Source: Pilaira anomala (Eukaryota > Mucoromycota > Mucoromycetes > Mucorales > Mucoraceae). Taken from it: a DNA stretch of 64,000 nt. Below are positions 1 to 11,526 of this stretch, piece by piece. The position numbers and the translations under genes were made by a program. How positions within the stretch are numbered: the stretch's first letter is position 1; each line of letters begins with the position of its first letter. The notes below the pieces were generated by a model. The model worked only from the letters and a program-made list of their open reading frames with translations. It searched no databases and was not told the DNA's origin. The stretch lies in contig JAIXMQ010000002.1 of the NCBI GenBank assembly GCA_025716855.1, forward strand, positions 496,001 through 560,000. Reading direction: 5' to 3'.

Positions 1-98
1 GAAGGTGAATTGTTATATTTGAAGATTCTAAAGATTTGGATCTTCTTATAGATGCGGTTTTGCTACCAGCTAATGACCCGGTATCTTCGTTTAAATGA
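1..98 (+). CDS. 3' end of a gene truncated by the window edge
   Basis: The reading frame ending in TGA at 96-98 is open from about position 22 and encodes a short tail ending ANDPVSSFK. The same frame has a TGA near position 6, and an AG after a T-rich stretch (about 20-21) could be the acceptor that starts this last exon. The next gene is on the opposite strand and ends at 162, so the two would be convergent with about 60 bp between stops. The piece is too short to assign a family and may be chance. Confidence 0.3.
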
Positions 99-161
99 GA
101 AGATAAATGATTTCGAACGTCTGCATTAATGTTTCGTTTAAACAAATATAAAAGTAAACCG

Positions 162-1979
162 TTAAAATATATTAGACTGACCTTTTGACAGTAATGGATG
201 ATAGTCCTTAGGATATCCATATATTTGATCCATATTACTTTGTGGCCAGCGAATAAATTGATTGGAATGTCTATTCATATCAGCTTTTGTTGCCAGTTCA
301 ATTCTCCAAAACGTATTTTGTTTCCAACCGTCAGAAGTGACATCTTCATCTACACATAAAACGTTCTTTTTGTTTTTGGATTTAATACTTGGTTTTCTGG
401 CGATAGTAAGTCTCGAGGTTAAAAGACTTTGACTTGAAACAGGTTGTGGCTGTTTTGATTGATTCGTATTTGTTTGTTGTAGCCCACCTGTTAATTTACA
501 AACTGGATTAAAAGCAGTTAAAAGACCAATTTGTTGAAGTTGAATAATATCACCAACTAGTAAAGGTTTTAATCGTCGTAAATGTTCATGAAAATTTAGT
601 TTGATATTTGCTTGAGCATCTGTCATATATTTAAGTTTATTGTTTGGATATTCAATTGTCCAATCTATTTTTTCATTTTTATATTGATTTGAATTACTTG
701 ATAATAATCGAAGTGGTCGAAGTTTTGAAAATTCTGGTGTAAAATTTTTCATCTCATAATGATAAGGTCTACATGATAAAACCATTTGATGGGTATCTAT
801 TAATCCAGGATCTTCTACATGTCTATCTTGAATAGCCCAGGATTGACTATAAACAAGTTTGGCTGGTCTCTTTGTGTTGTTGCTAGGTGAGACTGATTTA
901 CAGGCAGGGTAAATGTATACTTTACTACAACCCCTTATTGTTTGAGGTCTATGATCTTCTGGATCAAACGTATCATTTGTATTCATAGCGTGTATTGGTC
1001 TCCAGGTCATTCTCCAAACGTATTGACTTTCAGGTGAACGACTTAATTCTAATGGGTCAGCACTGATAGCACAAATTAAATAATTAGGATCATCACCGTC
1101 AAAAGAAGGATCATGTCTTGAATTAGTGTATGGATCCCAACAGAGATAACTATTAGTCAGTACGTTATAAAACTTGATAGGGCAATTGATTGGAATTTGA
1201 ATGAATTTAGAATGAATTAGCTGATTGATTTTATTTCTAGAATCCAAATCAAAGAATTCATGAATTGGAGCTAAATCAACTCTGGCGATAATATTAGAGT
1301 TTTCCAAGAAATGAATTAAATTGAATAATTCATCATTTTTTGTTGTTGTAGTTTGACGATGAAATTTTTCTTTCAACTTGTTTAAAGTATAATAATATCC
1401 ATTCATATTCTCTTGACTATTTTTAAATTTATAAGATTGTTTTAAGTGGGTTTTATATCCAAGTATTATTTTTCTTGGCCAAAGATAACCAAATGTATTC
1501 CAAATGTTTACTAATTTTTGCCATTTTGAAATGTTGTTCTCATCATCATCCATAAATAAATCTTTTAATTTGTGTTGTAATAATCTTGTAGGTCGAAGTA
1601 TATTATCTACTTTAAATGATGCATGTTTCAATAAATGTATCGAATGTAACGTATTACAACTATTTGGTTCGTCTAAAGAGTGAAAGATCATAAAAAAATC
1701 TGACAACGTCTTCATTAAAATATCGTCATTCAAATGTGTCATTACTCCACAGTCGATTAATTTTTCTGACCACTCTCTTTCTGTTATTAATTCTGTTGTG
1801 ACAACTTGCTGTAATTGATCAGGATGAATTGTTATTGTTGGTCTATGTTTTAAAACAAAACAAGCCTCTTTTGCTAATTTACCGTCAGGGCAAATACCAC
1901 TTCTCCATTCATCTAATCTATTTAATAATTTTTTCGTATTTTCTAAATCTAATTCTTTTATATCTATGGATAATGACAT
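162..1979 (-). CDS. Hypothetical protein, about 605 aa, possible beta-trefoil-like repeats
   Basis: An intronless minus-strand frame. The ATG at 1979 (MSLSIDIKEL) is preferred over the frame's upstream ATG, because the 22 codons between are poly-T and TA-repeat sequence (FFFRFF, YIYIYIYK) that look like 5' UTR. The N-terminal half is leucine-rich and looks helical. From about residue 265 several blocks end in Trp-x-hydrophobic (VWRMTW, SWAIQD, DWTIEY, FWRIEL) and are spaced by short strands such as GDIIQLQQIG. That spacing recalls beta-trefoil or MIR-type folds. No signal peptide, membrane segment or catalytic motif was seen. The C-terminus has a basic linker (KPSIKSKNKKN). The family is not recognised; the trefoil idea is inference from the Trp spacing only. 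Coding potential is strong because of length. Confidence 0.7.
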   Translation of the reverse strand: MSLSIDIKELDLENTKKLLNRLDEWRSGICPDGKLAKEACFVLKHRPTITIHPDQLQQVVTTELITEREWSEKLIDCGVMTHLNDDILMKTLSDFFMIFHSLDEPNSCNTLHSIHLLKHASFKVDNILRPTRLLQHKLKDLFMDDDENNISKWQKLVNIWNTFGYLWPRKIILGYKTHLKQSYKFKNSQENMNGYYYTLNKLKEKFHRQTTTTKNDELFNLIHFLENSNIIARVDLAPIHEFFDLDSRNKINQLIHSKFIQIPINCPIKFYNVLTNSYLCWDPYTNSRHDPSFDGDDPNYLICAISADPLELSRSPESQYVWRMTWRPIHAMNTNDTFDPEDHRPQTIRGCSKVYIYPACKSVSPSNNTKRPAKLVYSQSWAIQDRHVEDPGLIDTHQMVLSCRPYHYEMKNFTPEFSKLRPLRLLSSNSNQYKNEKIDWTIEYPNNKLKYMTDAQANIKLNFHEHLRRLKPLLVGDIIQLQQIGLLTAFNPVCKLTGGLQQTNTNQSKQPQPVSSQSLLTSRLTIARKPSIKSKNKKNVLCVDEDVTSDGWKQNTFWRIELATKADMNRHSNQFIRWPQSNMDQIYGYPKDYHPLLSKGQSNIF

Positions 1980-2155
1980 TATTTTATATATATATATATA
2001 TATTCTTTTTTTTTGATAAACAGAGAAAAAACGAAAGAAAAACAAAAAAAAACAAAAAAGGTCTTTGTTATGGTTACCATTTTTTTTAGGTGTTACAAGC
2101 GGGATGACTGAATTAAGTTATTTATCCAAGTCTGGAGATTCGTTTTTTTTTTTTT

Positions 2156-3731
2156 TCAGTTTATTATTTTATCTTGACTTGTAATCCAACCATACGTAGA
2201 TGATATAGAATCAGATAGATACTTATATACAGTATAGAAATCTAATTGAGTAATTTGTAATTGATTTTGATCTTTTAAATCTTCACTAAAAATAAATTCT
2301 CTTGGTGGGCCATTTAATTTTAATGCGTCATTGTACAATTGTACTGCTTCTTCCATATTTTCTTGCATGTATTCAATTCTTTCTATATTAGGTGGATGAG
2401 TTGATCCAAACCAAGAGTTAACAACTGACTCCAAAAATTCACGTACACCATATTCAAGGTCACGATATTTTTCTGGTTCATCAGTATTTCCTGGTATAGA
2501 CTTTTTAGCTGCTGTTATTGCTCTATTTTCAATAACAGGTTTATCTTTTGGTTCCTGAGTATTTTCTTTTAATTCAACATCTAAATCTGCCATCTTTTTC
2601 CAAACATCTATAGCAGCTCTAGGGTCATATCCTGCTTTAGCCAATATTTTTAATCCAACAAGATCTGCTTCCTTTTCTAATCTTCTATTATATGTTGTTT
2701 GTGTTTCCAAGGTAATAAAGGTTGCGATATATTCATTAATTACTTGATTGATATAAGGTCCTAATGATTCAGTTACTATCCAAAATACACCTCGAGTAAT
2801 ATCACCCAACATAAACATAAGGGAAGCAAAACCATGTTGCTCAACAAAATGACGTTGTATCGAATGTGCAATCTCATGAGATAAAATAACTGCCATTCTT
2901 GTTGAATCATATTCCATATGCTCAATTAATAGATTATAAACAATTAGGTGAGAACCTGCACACATGGCATTGACTGTGCTTGAATCCCAAATAACATCAA
3001 TTTCAAAGTCACGTAAAGGAACATTTGTCGGTTCAACGTCTTCCTCAGTTGTAACCAAGATATCAGAATCACCTACAGCTGGCACTACTTGTATTTGTTT
3101 ACTACGTTGGCTCTTTGATTCTTCATCATAATTTCTAACTGGAGAGCGTATATCATCCACAGCAGTAACGGCTAAATTATCCACAATCGTTTGAAGCCAC
3201 ATGACAACTTCACTATCTTTTGGGGCAACAAGTCCACTCTGTGATTCTAACAGAGTATTAATTTCAGCATCAACAATTTCTGTTTCTTCTTCTTCACTAA
3301 GATAAATAAGTCTCAGTCTAGAAGTATTTGGTGCCTATTATAATATATTTTAGGAACAATTTAATTTTTTTTTTTTTTATATAATTATTATCTCGTACCT
3401 GATCTAGTCCGACTGCAAGTAATAGGGTGAAACCAAACAAAGGTATACCAGCTAATATTTTTGCGATTGTATCCGCTTTACCACCTCTTCTAAAAGTATG
3501 GGGTAATAAAGTTAACGAAGTTTTTGAGGATAAAGATACTAGACTAACTAGTTTCCCTGTCTTGAGTGCGCCGAGAATGAAGATTGGAATGGGAAAGATT
3601 GGAACATGAGTTGGTTTAGTTGAATGAAAAGGTCGAGAAATAAATTTATTATGTGTTATCGTTGTACGTCGATAACAAGAAGTACATATTGAACGACGTA
3701 GAATAGAGGATTTTAAAATTTGTTGTATCAT
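2156..3731 (-). CDS. OMA1: Mitochondrial metalloendopeptidase OMA1 (M48 family)
   Basis: Two exons: 3731-3399 and 3334-2156, joined by a 64-nt phase-0 intron (donor GTACGAG, acceptor TAATAG); product about 503 aa. The N-terminus is Arg/Ser/Thr-rich without acidic residues (mitochondrial presequence), followed by hydrophobic stretches around residues 45-110 that could anchor it in the inner membrane. The zinc-protease motif HEIAH lies near residues 264-268, and the third ligand is the Glu in RLEKEAD near residue 333. A conserved STHPPNIERI block follows. OMA1 is a stress-activated inner-membrane protease that cleaves membrane proteins such as OPA1 in animals and works in quality control in yeast. 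Length is close to human OMA1 (524 aa) and longer than yeast (345 aa). The family is certain; OMA1 rather than another M48 member follows from the presequence and anchor. Confidence 0.9.
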
Positions 3732-3763
3732 TTCTTGGTTTTGATACCTTATCGTGACACCTG

Positions 3764-3799
<36 letters not shown>

Positions 3800-4107
3800 A
3801 AAGAAGAGGAGTCGTTTATATTTACAATTGAATGATAATATGTAAATTGCTTGTATTTAAAAAATAAAAATAGAAATATATAATTCACATAATAAAAGTT
3901 TGCGTTACAATAACTTTTACCTGTATCTCTTTTTTTTTTTTTTATTGCAGTATATTCTCTATATTGTATCTTTCTACCTTTTTATTTTACTGCTAGTATT
4001 TATTATTTTCTAAACACTTGATATAAAAAAAAAATTACAATTCGTCAATGTATTAGGTACCCCCGACAATGGAACATAGATACACGGAAAAATTAAACCC
4101 GAACGAT
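3732..4107. other. Intergenic: OMA1 upstream and ZNRD2-like 3' flank
   Basis: Between the OMA1 start and the stop of the next minus-strand gene. It holds a long A run (about 3764-3797; T run on the coding strand just upstream of OMA1) and further A/T tracts. No gene or clear regulatory site was seen. Confidence 0.5.
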
Positions 4108-5150
4108 TTAAAGTAAGATTCTATCGTAAACTTGTCCTGCTTCTACACAGGCTTGAATAGCGCCAGCACATAATTTGATTGATTTAAATAATTGCCCAAG
4201 TTCTACGGGATCACGACAATTTTTGACTCTTTCAGTCAACTCATTCATCTTGGAAGAGAGTGTAGTAACAACGTTATCTGATGAAAAGGAACTGGAAGCA
4301 ACTTCCTCGGTCTTTCTATCTACTTTTTGTCTCTTACGTTCTTCTACCATTGGTGATGTAATAGGTGAGTGAATCAATTTATTTTGTTGTTGTGTTTGTT
4401 GAGCTGCTTTTTGAGCTTCTTGTTGAGCTTCTTGTTGAGCTTTTTGTTGTGCTTGTGCTTGCTGTTGTTGTTGTTGTTGTTGCTCTTTTTGTGCTTGTGC
4501 TTGTGCTTGTGCTTGTTGTTGTTGTTGTTGTTTCTGCTTTTCTTGCTGTTGTGCTTGTTGCTCGTCTTGCTGTTTCTTTTTATTCTTTTGTACCTGCTCA
4601 GCTTCAGCTTCGGTTAAAATGATATTCTCACAAATGACACAATACATTTGTTTGGTATCTGGATTACGAACTAGAGGTACCTATATTTACTTATTAGATA
4701 ATAATTCTATTTCACGCACTCCCGTTCATACTTACAGCATAACAAGAATCGTTAGGACAATGTTCGTTTAAGAGAGCCCAACGCTGAAGCATTTTTTGTC
4801 CAATTAATTGAGATGCCTTGGAAGATTGCTCTCTTCTTTGACGACGAATCGCTAATTCATCTTGCATGTCATCATCGGTTTTTTTCTCGGCTGCTTTATA
4901 ATTGTCATTGGCTCCACCAGTAGGGAGTGTGTCGTGGAGTGTACAGAATTGAAGGGATCTGTCTTTAGAGCTCATCAAAGGAAAGGAGCAAGATTCGACA
5001 CTACAAATCTCATCTGTCATAATCTATAAGGTATTTGAATCAATATTCGTAATTCCATTCTTAGTTTTCATTCTAACTTACCCATCCTTGGAGCATATAT
5101 GTGCCAAGAAGATCACCAGCTTCTTTTTCGGTTCTAGATGTTTGCAACAT
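4108..5150 (-). CDS. Protein with two ZNRD2/SSSCA1-type zinc domains and a polyQ/A coil
   Basis: Three exons: 5150-5082, 5023-4736 and 4680-4108, all phase 0; product about 309 aa. The second half of exon 2 plus exon 3 gives the classic autoantigen p27/ZNRD2 pattern: IGQKMLQRWALLNEHCPNDSC, then VPLVRNP and YCVICENI, with four zinc-binding Cys. Exon 1 and the start of exon 2 give a second, upstream copy: LLGTYMLQGW, then C-x4-C, FPLMSSKD and FC-x2-H (third and fourth ligands Cys and His). The C-terminal part is a Gln/Ala/Lys-rich stretch (CAG-type repeats) and a final helical tail. In animals ZNRD2 is a small single-domain protein linked to centromere/mitosis and to integrator or phosphatase complexes; its role here is not known. 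The start was chosen because exon 1 completes the first domain. Confidence 0.8.
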
Positions 5151-5372
5151 GGATAAATAAATGTAAAGGAAACAAGGTTTGCCCTTTTTTTTTTCTCGAA
5201 AACTTTAAATATTCTATACACTATTATGGCTGTCACATTGATTAAAAAGGAATTCAGCCATCATATCTTTTTCAAACGATTGTTATCCCAGTGATTTATT
5301 TTAAAGTTACAGGACTTATAGTTTTTGCACATCCAACAAGATTAGACATGAATTGAAGAGAATTATGTAGCT

Positions 5373-7814
5373 TTATTTAATACTTTTGTTTTGGTGGATC
5401 GAAATCCAGCCTTCTCTACGGAGAGTATTCTTCTTTGCCCAGAGCTCTAAGAATTTACCCCGTTTCAATGATGGGTTATAGACAGCTTTTGGTAATAAAG
5501 TTTCGATCATTTCATATACACCGAGAGGTTTAGGTACTGTAAATTCTTCGTGAATCCATTGTTCTTTTGGTAATTCAAAATCAATAATTACATCTGGAGA
5601 ACGTTGATGTCTTAATTCAAACCCTTCTCCTCTCTTAAACATAAGTAGAATTTCCTTTGTAGAGCTAAAATATGGGCTTGGTTCATCTAATCCAACATTG
5701 TTTACCGATTTTTTAAACCAAACAAGGTTTTCAACATATTTACAGTCTGTAAAGTAATATTATCAATCATCTTAAATCATTCAAAATAAAATAGTTATAA
5801 AAAAACACACACTTACTCATAGAATACATGATACGGACAATATCAGCTTGAATTAATTTGTGAGACCAAACGAAAATCATGCCAGCAGTCATATGTGTGG
5901 ACACTTTTTCTATTAATTTTTGGAAATCTAATAGATTCCAAGTACAAGCACCATCATTTTTACCATCAGCAACATAAAACTCCCATGGTGGATCCACCAA
6001 TATGCATTCTAATGCTGAAGTATCTAACTCGGATGTTTGTAACAGTTCATCTAATATTGGGACACAATCATTCATATCGTCTAATTCTATATATTTCGAT
6101 TTCGATTCATCTATTTTATTCCTCGTTGATAGAGGTTGAATTCTTTTAACTCCACTGTATAAATCGTTCGGAATTCTAACGTGAGATATGAATTCGTCTG
6201 GCGTATCCACTTTTCGTTTTTTTACACCCGTAAAAAATCGTGATAGTGAAGATTGCTGAATTTTCGATGAAGAATCGGTCGATGTGTTTGACATTGGTGG
6301 AGGTTGAGACGTTTTTCGAACTATACTCTTTTGTAATAATCTAGATATAATTATCAGTCATCAAGTAATCATATACATGTTTGCAGATATGTCGTTTTTA
6401 ACTTACAATTCAGTCGTAATTAGACTTCTGCGCCATTCTTGCTTATCATACCAATATTTATCTCTATTGTGTTTATCAAGGTAAGGTCTATATTAGAGTA
6501 TACAATTAGTAACGACAAAAATACAATCATCCTTTTAATTTACATTAAGAACTTTTGATAATTTTCTAGGCGGTCTCGCCATTCAGTCTCCCAATCTCTA
6601 GCTTGGAGATGAGCTACTTCTGGTTCAGATTCCATCATGAAATCTTCTTCTTCTCCAGGAATATATTGCTTGAGAGGCATCTTTTTAACCAGATCCGATA
6701 TATTGGATCGCTTATTAGCTGTAACTCGAGGTACAGATTTTGGCTTTGATTTTATAACCGAGGTAGTTGATTGACCAGAGCGACCATGGAACTCTTTAAG
6801 CCATTGATCAATATTTTTCTCTTCTAGCTTTACGTCAGGATCTTTCCATTCGGGGCCCAATTCGGTATTGGGTACAATACCAGATAATCTTTCCTTGTGT
6901 GCTTGCTTTAATTTTCCATCGACAGTAATATAACTTTCATCCTGTAGTTTGCCATCACTCACCAATTTACGATAATAGTTCATACACTGATATCCAACAC
7001 GATGAGGAATACCACAACTAAATAAACCCCAAGATGAACCAATTTTCCATCCATTTCCAATCCATTCATCATATCTCTTCATAAATAACTTATGTTCATG
7101 CGCTGACCAGCCACCATTTTGTTGTCCTTCTCCAGGTGCAACAAATCTGTAATAAAAACCTTCGGGACTCTGGAATTCACTTTACATTAGTTTTGAGATG
7201 ATGTTTGATAATAAGTTTAGTATTCCAAACACTTGTAATTTACCATATATCTATTCTCCCAGGCTTTGATACGGGAGCCTTGCCATTGTTTTACTGATTC
7301 CTTCGTAAATACATCTTCACCTACTCTTTTTCTTTTTAAACTTGGTTTAGGTGATGTGCTTGGTTCATCACTAACCGAAAGTGATTCAAATCGAGGCGTC
7401 TCTGTATCAACAAGTTCATCCATATCCATGTCTTTTGTTGGAACATTTGTTGTTATACTATCTGTTACTGCCTCCTCCATTTTTATTGCCTCTTGCCAAA
7501 AAGATTCATCTTCTTCCATGTCTACATCACTTTGACTTTGTTGTTCTTGTTTCATCTGTTGTAGAATAAAGAGGGGTTCTTCCATACGACCTTTACCTTT
7601 TCCTTCAACCTGTTTATATACCTTTTTTTTTAAAAAAAATACTTCAAGAGATTTATAACAACCAATTTACCTCTGGTAATTCTTGTAAAGGAATTTCGAA
7701 GTCGTCTATAGGCTCCTCTTTTAATGTATTCTTTTTCGATTTTGATAAGCTGATCGGTTTTTTACTTGAACCGATCTTTGGTATAAAAGACGACGATCCA
7801 TTCCAAGAAGACAT
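5373..7814 (-). CDS. MT-A70 family adenine methyltransferase with Myb/SANT-like domain and PIP box
   Basis: Six exons on the minus strand: 7814-7671, 7609-7244, 7169-6544, 6487-6407, 6340-5817 and 5746-5373. All junctions are GT-AG and phase-compatible; product about 704 aa. Layout: acidic/Ser-rich N-terminus; Trp-rich Myb/SANT-like domain at about residues 185-240 (GGWSAHEHKLFMKRYDEW, then VGYQCMNYYR); linker; PIP box QSSLSRFF at about 435-442 followed by KKRKV; MT-A70 catalytic domain with DPPW at about 522-525, then YVENLVWFKK and a C-terminal FLELWAKKN block. DPPW is the catalytic motif of active MT-A70 enzymes (METTL3, METTL4, MTA1), which methylate the N6 of adenine in RNA or DNA. No CCCH fingers as in METTL3 were seen. 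The fusion of the Myb-like exons with the catalytic exons rests on splicing: the frame would otherwise stop at 6540, exactly at a GTAAAT donor. Likely a nuclear DNA-6mA writer, MTA1- or METTL4-like; the substrate is inferred. Confidence 0.85.
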
Positions 7815-8338
7815 TATTGACAATGAAAAAAAAAAAAGAACGCGAACAATTTGAGGCGATTTTTTCGTGTTCTGAAAAAGCGCTATCTGAAAATATACTT
7901 GTCAGCTTTCACGGCCTTGATCTGATTCTTTTTATTGTAAATGAGCAACAAGTTGTGCCTTAAAAAAATAAGCTTCGATAACATTATAAATCTATATATT
8001 TCCTCTTTGATCTCGAACTAGTTAGTTATAAAAGCAATAGGACTTTTAGCCCATGCACCTTTCTTTTCGCTTAAAGCAATAACTTCCGTAGGCTTCAAGC
8101 TATGTATTCTTCTGCTTTTAACATACTTTTTTCAGAAAACTACTGCACAAACACCATTGTACAGCACCTGCTCTATTTAAGGCCGCTCGATTTAAATCTA
8201 TTAAAAGTTTGTCTTCATTTATTTATAAAGTAAAAAGATTTCATAACATCACATTATATACCGTTTGAAATTCTATTATTTATTATTATACATGTTTATG
8301 AAAAAGGAGATAAAAAAATCTATATATATATATATATA
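7815..8338. other. Intergenic between PPR gene 3' end and methyltransferase start
   Basis: Upstream region of the minus-strand methyltransferase. A run of A (T on the coding strand) lies just upstream of its ATG at 7814. There is no ORF of note, no tRNA-like sequence and no repeat beyond a TA tract near 8320-8337 in the PPR 3' flank. Confidence 0.5.
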
Positions 8339-11300
8339 CTATTGTCTATCTAATGAATCCAAGCGATTTATGTGTTCTTTCACCATACCCGTGACAATAG
8401 ATCTCAAACGAGGTTCACCCATATATTCCGCACCAGCAACGTCAAATGCATACGCCAACAAGATACAGGTATGGTTATGAAGTTGGTCAAGATTTGTAAG
8501 GAAGATATCGTCCCTTTTACGAGGAGAATTTTTAATCATATTATCATTTCCATCTTCAGATTTTCCAAAGAATTCCTTTGATATCACACGGCAAGCTTCG
8601 TTTAATTTGCCACATTCTACCAAACCTGAAATATATCTATTCCAGTTATGTTCATCAAATTCGTATCCTTCACTAGAAAGCTGATTCCAAAGTGATTCAA
8701 TATCTTCTATGCGGTTTTGATTGATGAGTGAATTCAAGTAAATAGAAAGAGCAAAAGGAGAAGTTTGTTTACGAATGACGGATTTTTCAACTTCTAATAA
8801 ATCTTCTTCGTCCAAAGTTAATAAATTGATGTAGTTATATTCCATTTTCGGTACTGGTATAGGTCTTTCTTCAAAGATTGGGTCAAGGTTTTCAAGGTAA
8901 GTTGCATCGTTTTTATAAAGTGCATTCCACATGGATTCAACAGCAGCATAATTCGATTCATTATCAAAGATATTCATGAGTGTAGTATAAACAGGCACTG
9001 TAGTAGGGACAGAGAGATCACACATGTTCTTGTAAAGAGCTTTTGCCTTTTCTGGATTATTTATCTTTCCATATGCATCAATAATAGGAGCAAACAAATA
9101 CGAAGAAAGTTGATTTTTGGGTTTAAGTCCATTTGCAGCAGACTTGTTTAATACATCTTCAAGCGTTTCAGGCACTCGTTTTTCATAATTCTCATATTTT
9201 GTATCCTTTAGTAAATTATGCTTTCGGGTATCTGAAATTGATTGTTTGGATCTTTCCACAATTTCTGTTAAGACTGATTCTGCTAAATCAAGTTGATCTG
9301 ATTGAATGTACCCATTAATCAAAACACTCCAAGCCACATTTGAAGGTTTCCAGCCTGCTTGAAGCATACGGTCCATTACTCTTTTTCCATCTTCTGGTCT
9401 ACCACATTCAAAATATGTTTGCATCAATACAGTCCAACAAACAGGGGAAGGTATAATATTGTTACTTTCCATTGTCGTCATTAAAGATTCTGCTGCTCGA
9501 ACTTCTTTACGTCTTGAATAAAAGTTCATCAAGATACCGTAAGTATATTCATTAACGGGAACCGATTTTGACATACGTTTATAGGTTTCCAAAACTTTTT
9601 CCATAGCGTTATTCTTAGTATAGACATACAATAAAGCGTTATATGCTTGTGAAGTGAGTCGATATTTTGTTTTGAGAATATCAAAGATACTTTCAGTACC
9701 TTCAACATCGCCTGCTTTTGCATAAGAATTAAGTAAAATAGTATAGGTATAAGAACTTGGCATTACGGATGCTTGAGTCATCATGGCAGCTACTTTTCGT
9801 GCACCTTCTGGATCACCTTTTCTTGCATAATAATTCATTAAAGGATTAAATGTTCTTGCCTCTAAACCCATATCTTCTTTGGCCATGACATTTAAAAGCA
9901 TAATGGCTTCAAGAATCAATTCGTTTTGTACAAGTCCTTTAAACATTAAATTGTATGCTACACGTGCAGGTGGTAAACCACGATCCGATTGTTTTTTCAA
10001 AAGTTTTACAATATCCATAGCTGTTTCATGATCATCCGATTGAATAAAAAGTTCGATAAATGAAGAAAAGATGTATGGAGTAGGCATTATTTTACGTGAT
10101 TTCATATCGTAGAATAATTTCTTTGCACCAGAGAGGTCACCTTGTTTCGAAAACATGTCGATTAATGTACCAAATGTAACAACGTCAGGCCGAAGACCTA
10201 CTTCAGATAACATATTATAAATTCGAGTTGCACCAGTAATATCAGGTTCTGGTTTTTTATGAGCGTGAATATCAATTAATGCGTTAAAAGTAACTAATGT
10301 TGGTACAAGACTTTCAGCCAACATTTCATTCAATAACTCCATAGCACGATCAATATCACCAGATCTACCTACTTTATGAATTAAAGCAGTCATCATAGGT
10401 ACTGTACGTGGAATTCTTCGCTTTGTCATGATATCGTTAATTTCTAAAGCGTATTCAGGCCTACCAGCACCTGAGAAATACATGACCATATCCTTATACA
10501 AAATAGGATCCAATGACATCGTCTTTCCAGCCATATTCATACCAATCTTTGTCCACAGCCATTCCCAAACTTTTTCCACCATTTCATCTGTCCTCTCTGC
10601 CAATTTGATATTTGACATTAATATAAGCGTAATAGACGAAGAAGGCTGAATATTTCTATCTAACATCTCTCCATAAACTGCCATTGATTTTTCTGCAACA
10701 ACTTCAGGGCTTAGTAGTCTATCATTTTCCGCATAACAAGTCAACAAGATATTAAATGGCTTTTGTACTGCATCATTGTCGGTAGATGATACAAACAATA
10801 AATCTTCATTCTTTAAATCCTCAAATATTTTTTCCATGGCTGACAAATTACCGTTCAATCCTAAAGCTCGCATCAATAATAGTTTTTCTTTTCTACCCAC
10901 ATTATAACCTAATTTCTTCATATCTTCTACAAGAGTTAAAATATATTCCATTTTTTGTGCTTGATTTGATTTGGTATGATTGAAAAAACTGATTAGTCGT
11001 CGGTATTGGTCTCGAGAGACGTATCTTTGAAGGTGACGAGATGCCAGGTCGCGATAACATTCCCAAACAAGTTCTGGGCTACCTCTTCGTATTAATGTAA
11101 ACGTGTTATCTATCAAGGAGTGTGCAATAGAAGCGTTAGATTGGTCAAGTGCTGCCGTCAAGATATCATCGCTATTCTCTATAAGTTTATTATTGCTGCC
11201 AGTGGTCGTTGCTTCTTTACGAGTTGAAAGGGATCGTGTCCATGATATGTGAGGTCGTGGTAATATATTTGTTGCGTTGGTAATAATAATGGGTTGTTTT

Positions 11301-11526
11301 TTCGTTGTGGTTGTAATGCGTCGTCTAGGTTTCGTTAATTGAGCTTTACATTCTTCTTTCCATAAATTGGCAATCAACTTTGTGTTATTACATTGACTGC
11401 GCTATTATAAAATTACGAGTTAGTTTTATTTTATTTCTGTTTTTAATTTCGCTTTTTTTTTAAAAAAAAAACGGAGGCGCTTACTCGGCTTTGCTTGCAA
11501 GACCCTGCAATGGCTGAAGTCAACAT
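8339..11526 (-). CDS. Large pentatricopeptide repeat protein, probably mitochondrial
   Basis: Two exons: a 14-codon first exon 11526-11485 (MLTSAIAGSCKQSR) and 11401-8339, phase-0 intron with donor GTAAGC; product about 1034 aa. The short first exon supplies the ATG; the long frame alone has only a non-ATG beginning. The N-terminus is rich in Arg, Lys and Thr (KPRRRITTTTKK), as in a mitochondrial presequence. From about residue 190 to 800 there are well over ten degenerate 35-residue PPR motifs, for example VTFNALIDIHAHKK, DVVTFGTLIDMFSKQGDL and YTYTILLNSYAKAGDVEG. PPR proteins bind single-stranded organelle RNA and act in its processing, stability or translation. The RNA target cannot be told from the sequence. 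No catalytic C-terminal domain was recognised. Confidence 0.88.

Noticed and set aside
162..2045. Upstream start at 2045 for the first minus-strand gene
   Set aside because: The extra 22 codons translate a TA repeat and T-runs; the ATG at 1979 is preferred.
4365..4622. Leu/Val-rich plus-strand frames that look like membrane proteins
   Set aside because: Antisense of the CAG/CAA-type Gln repeat in the ZNRD2-like gene; composition is a by-product of the repeat.
6540..7082. Separate 180-aa Myb-like gene ending at 6540
   Set aside because: The stop lies within a GTAAAT donor, and splicing joins the frame in phase to the methyltransferase exons; no promoter or 3' end features between them.
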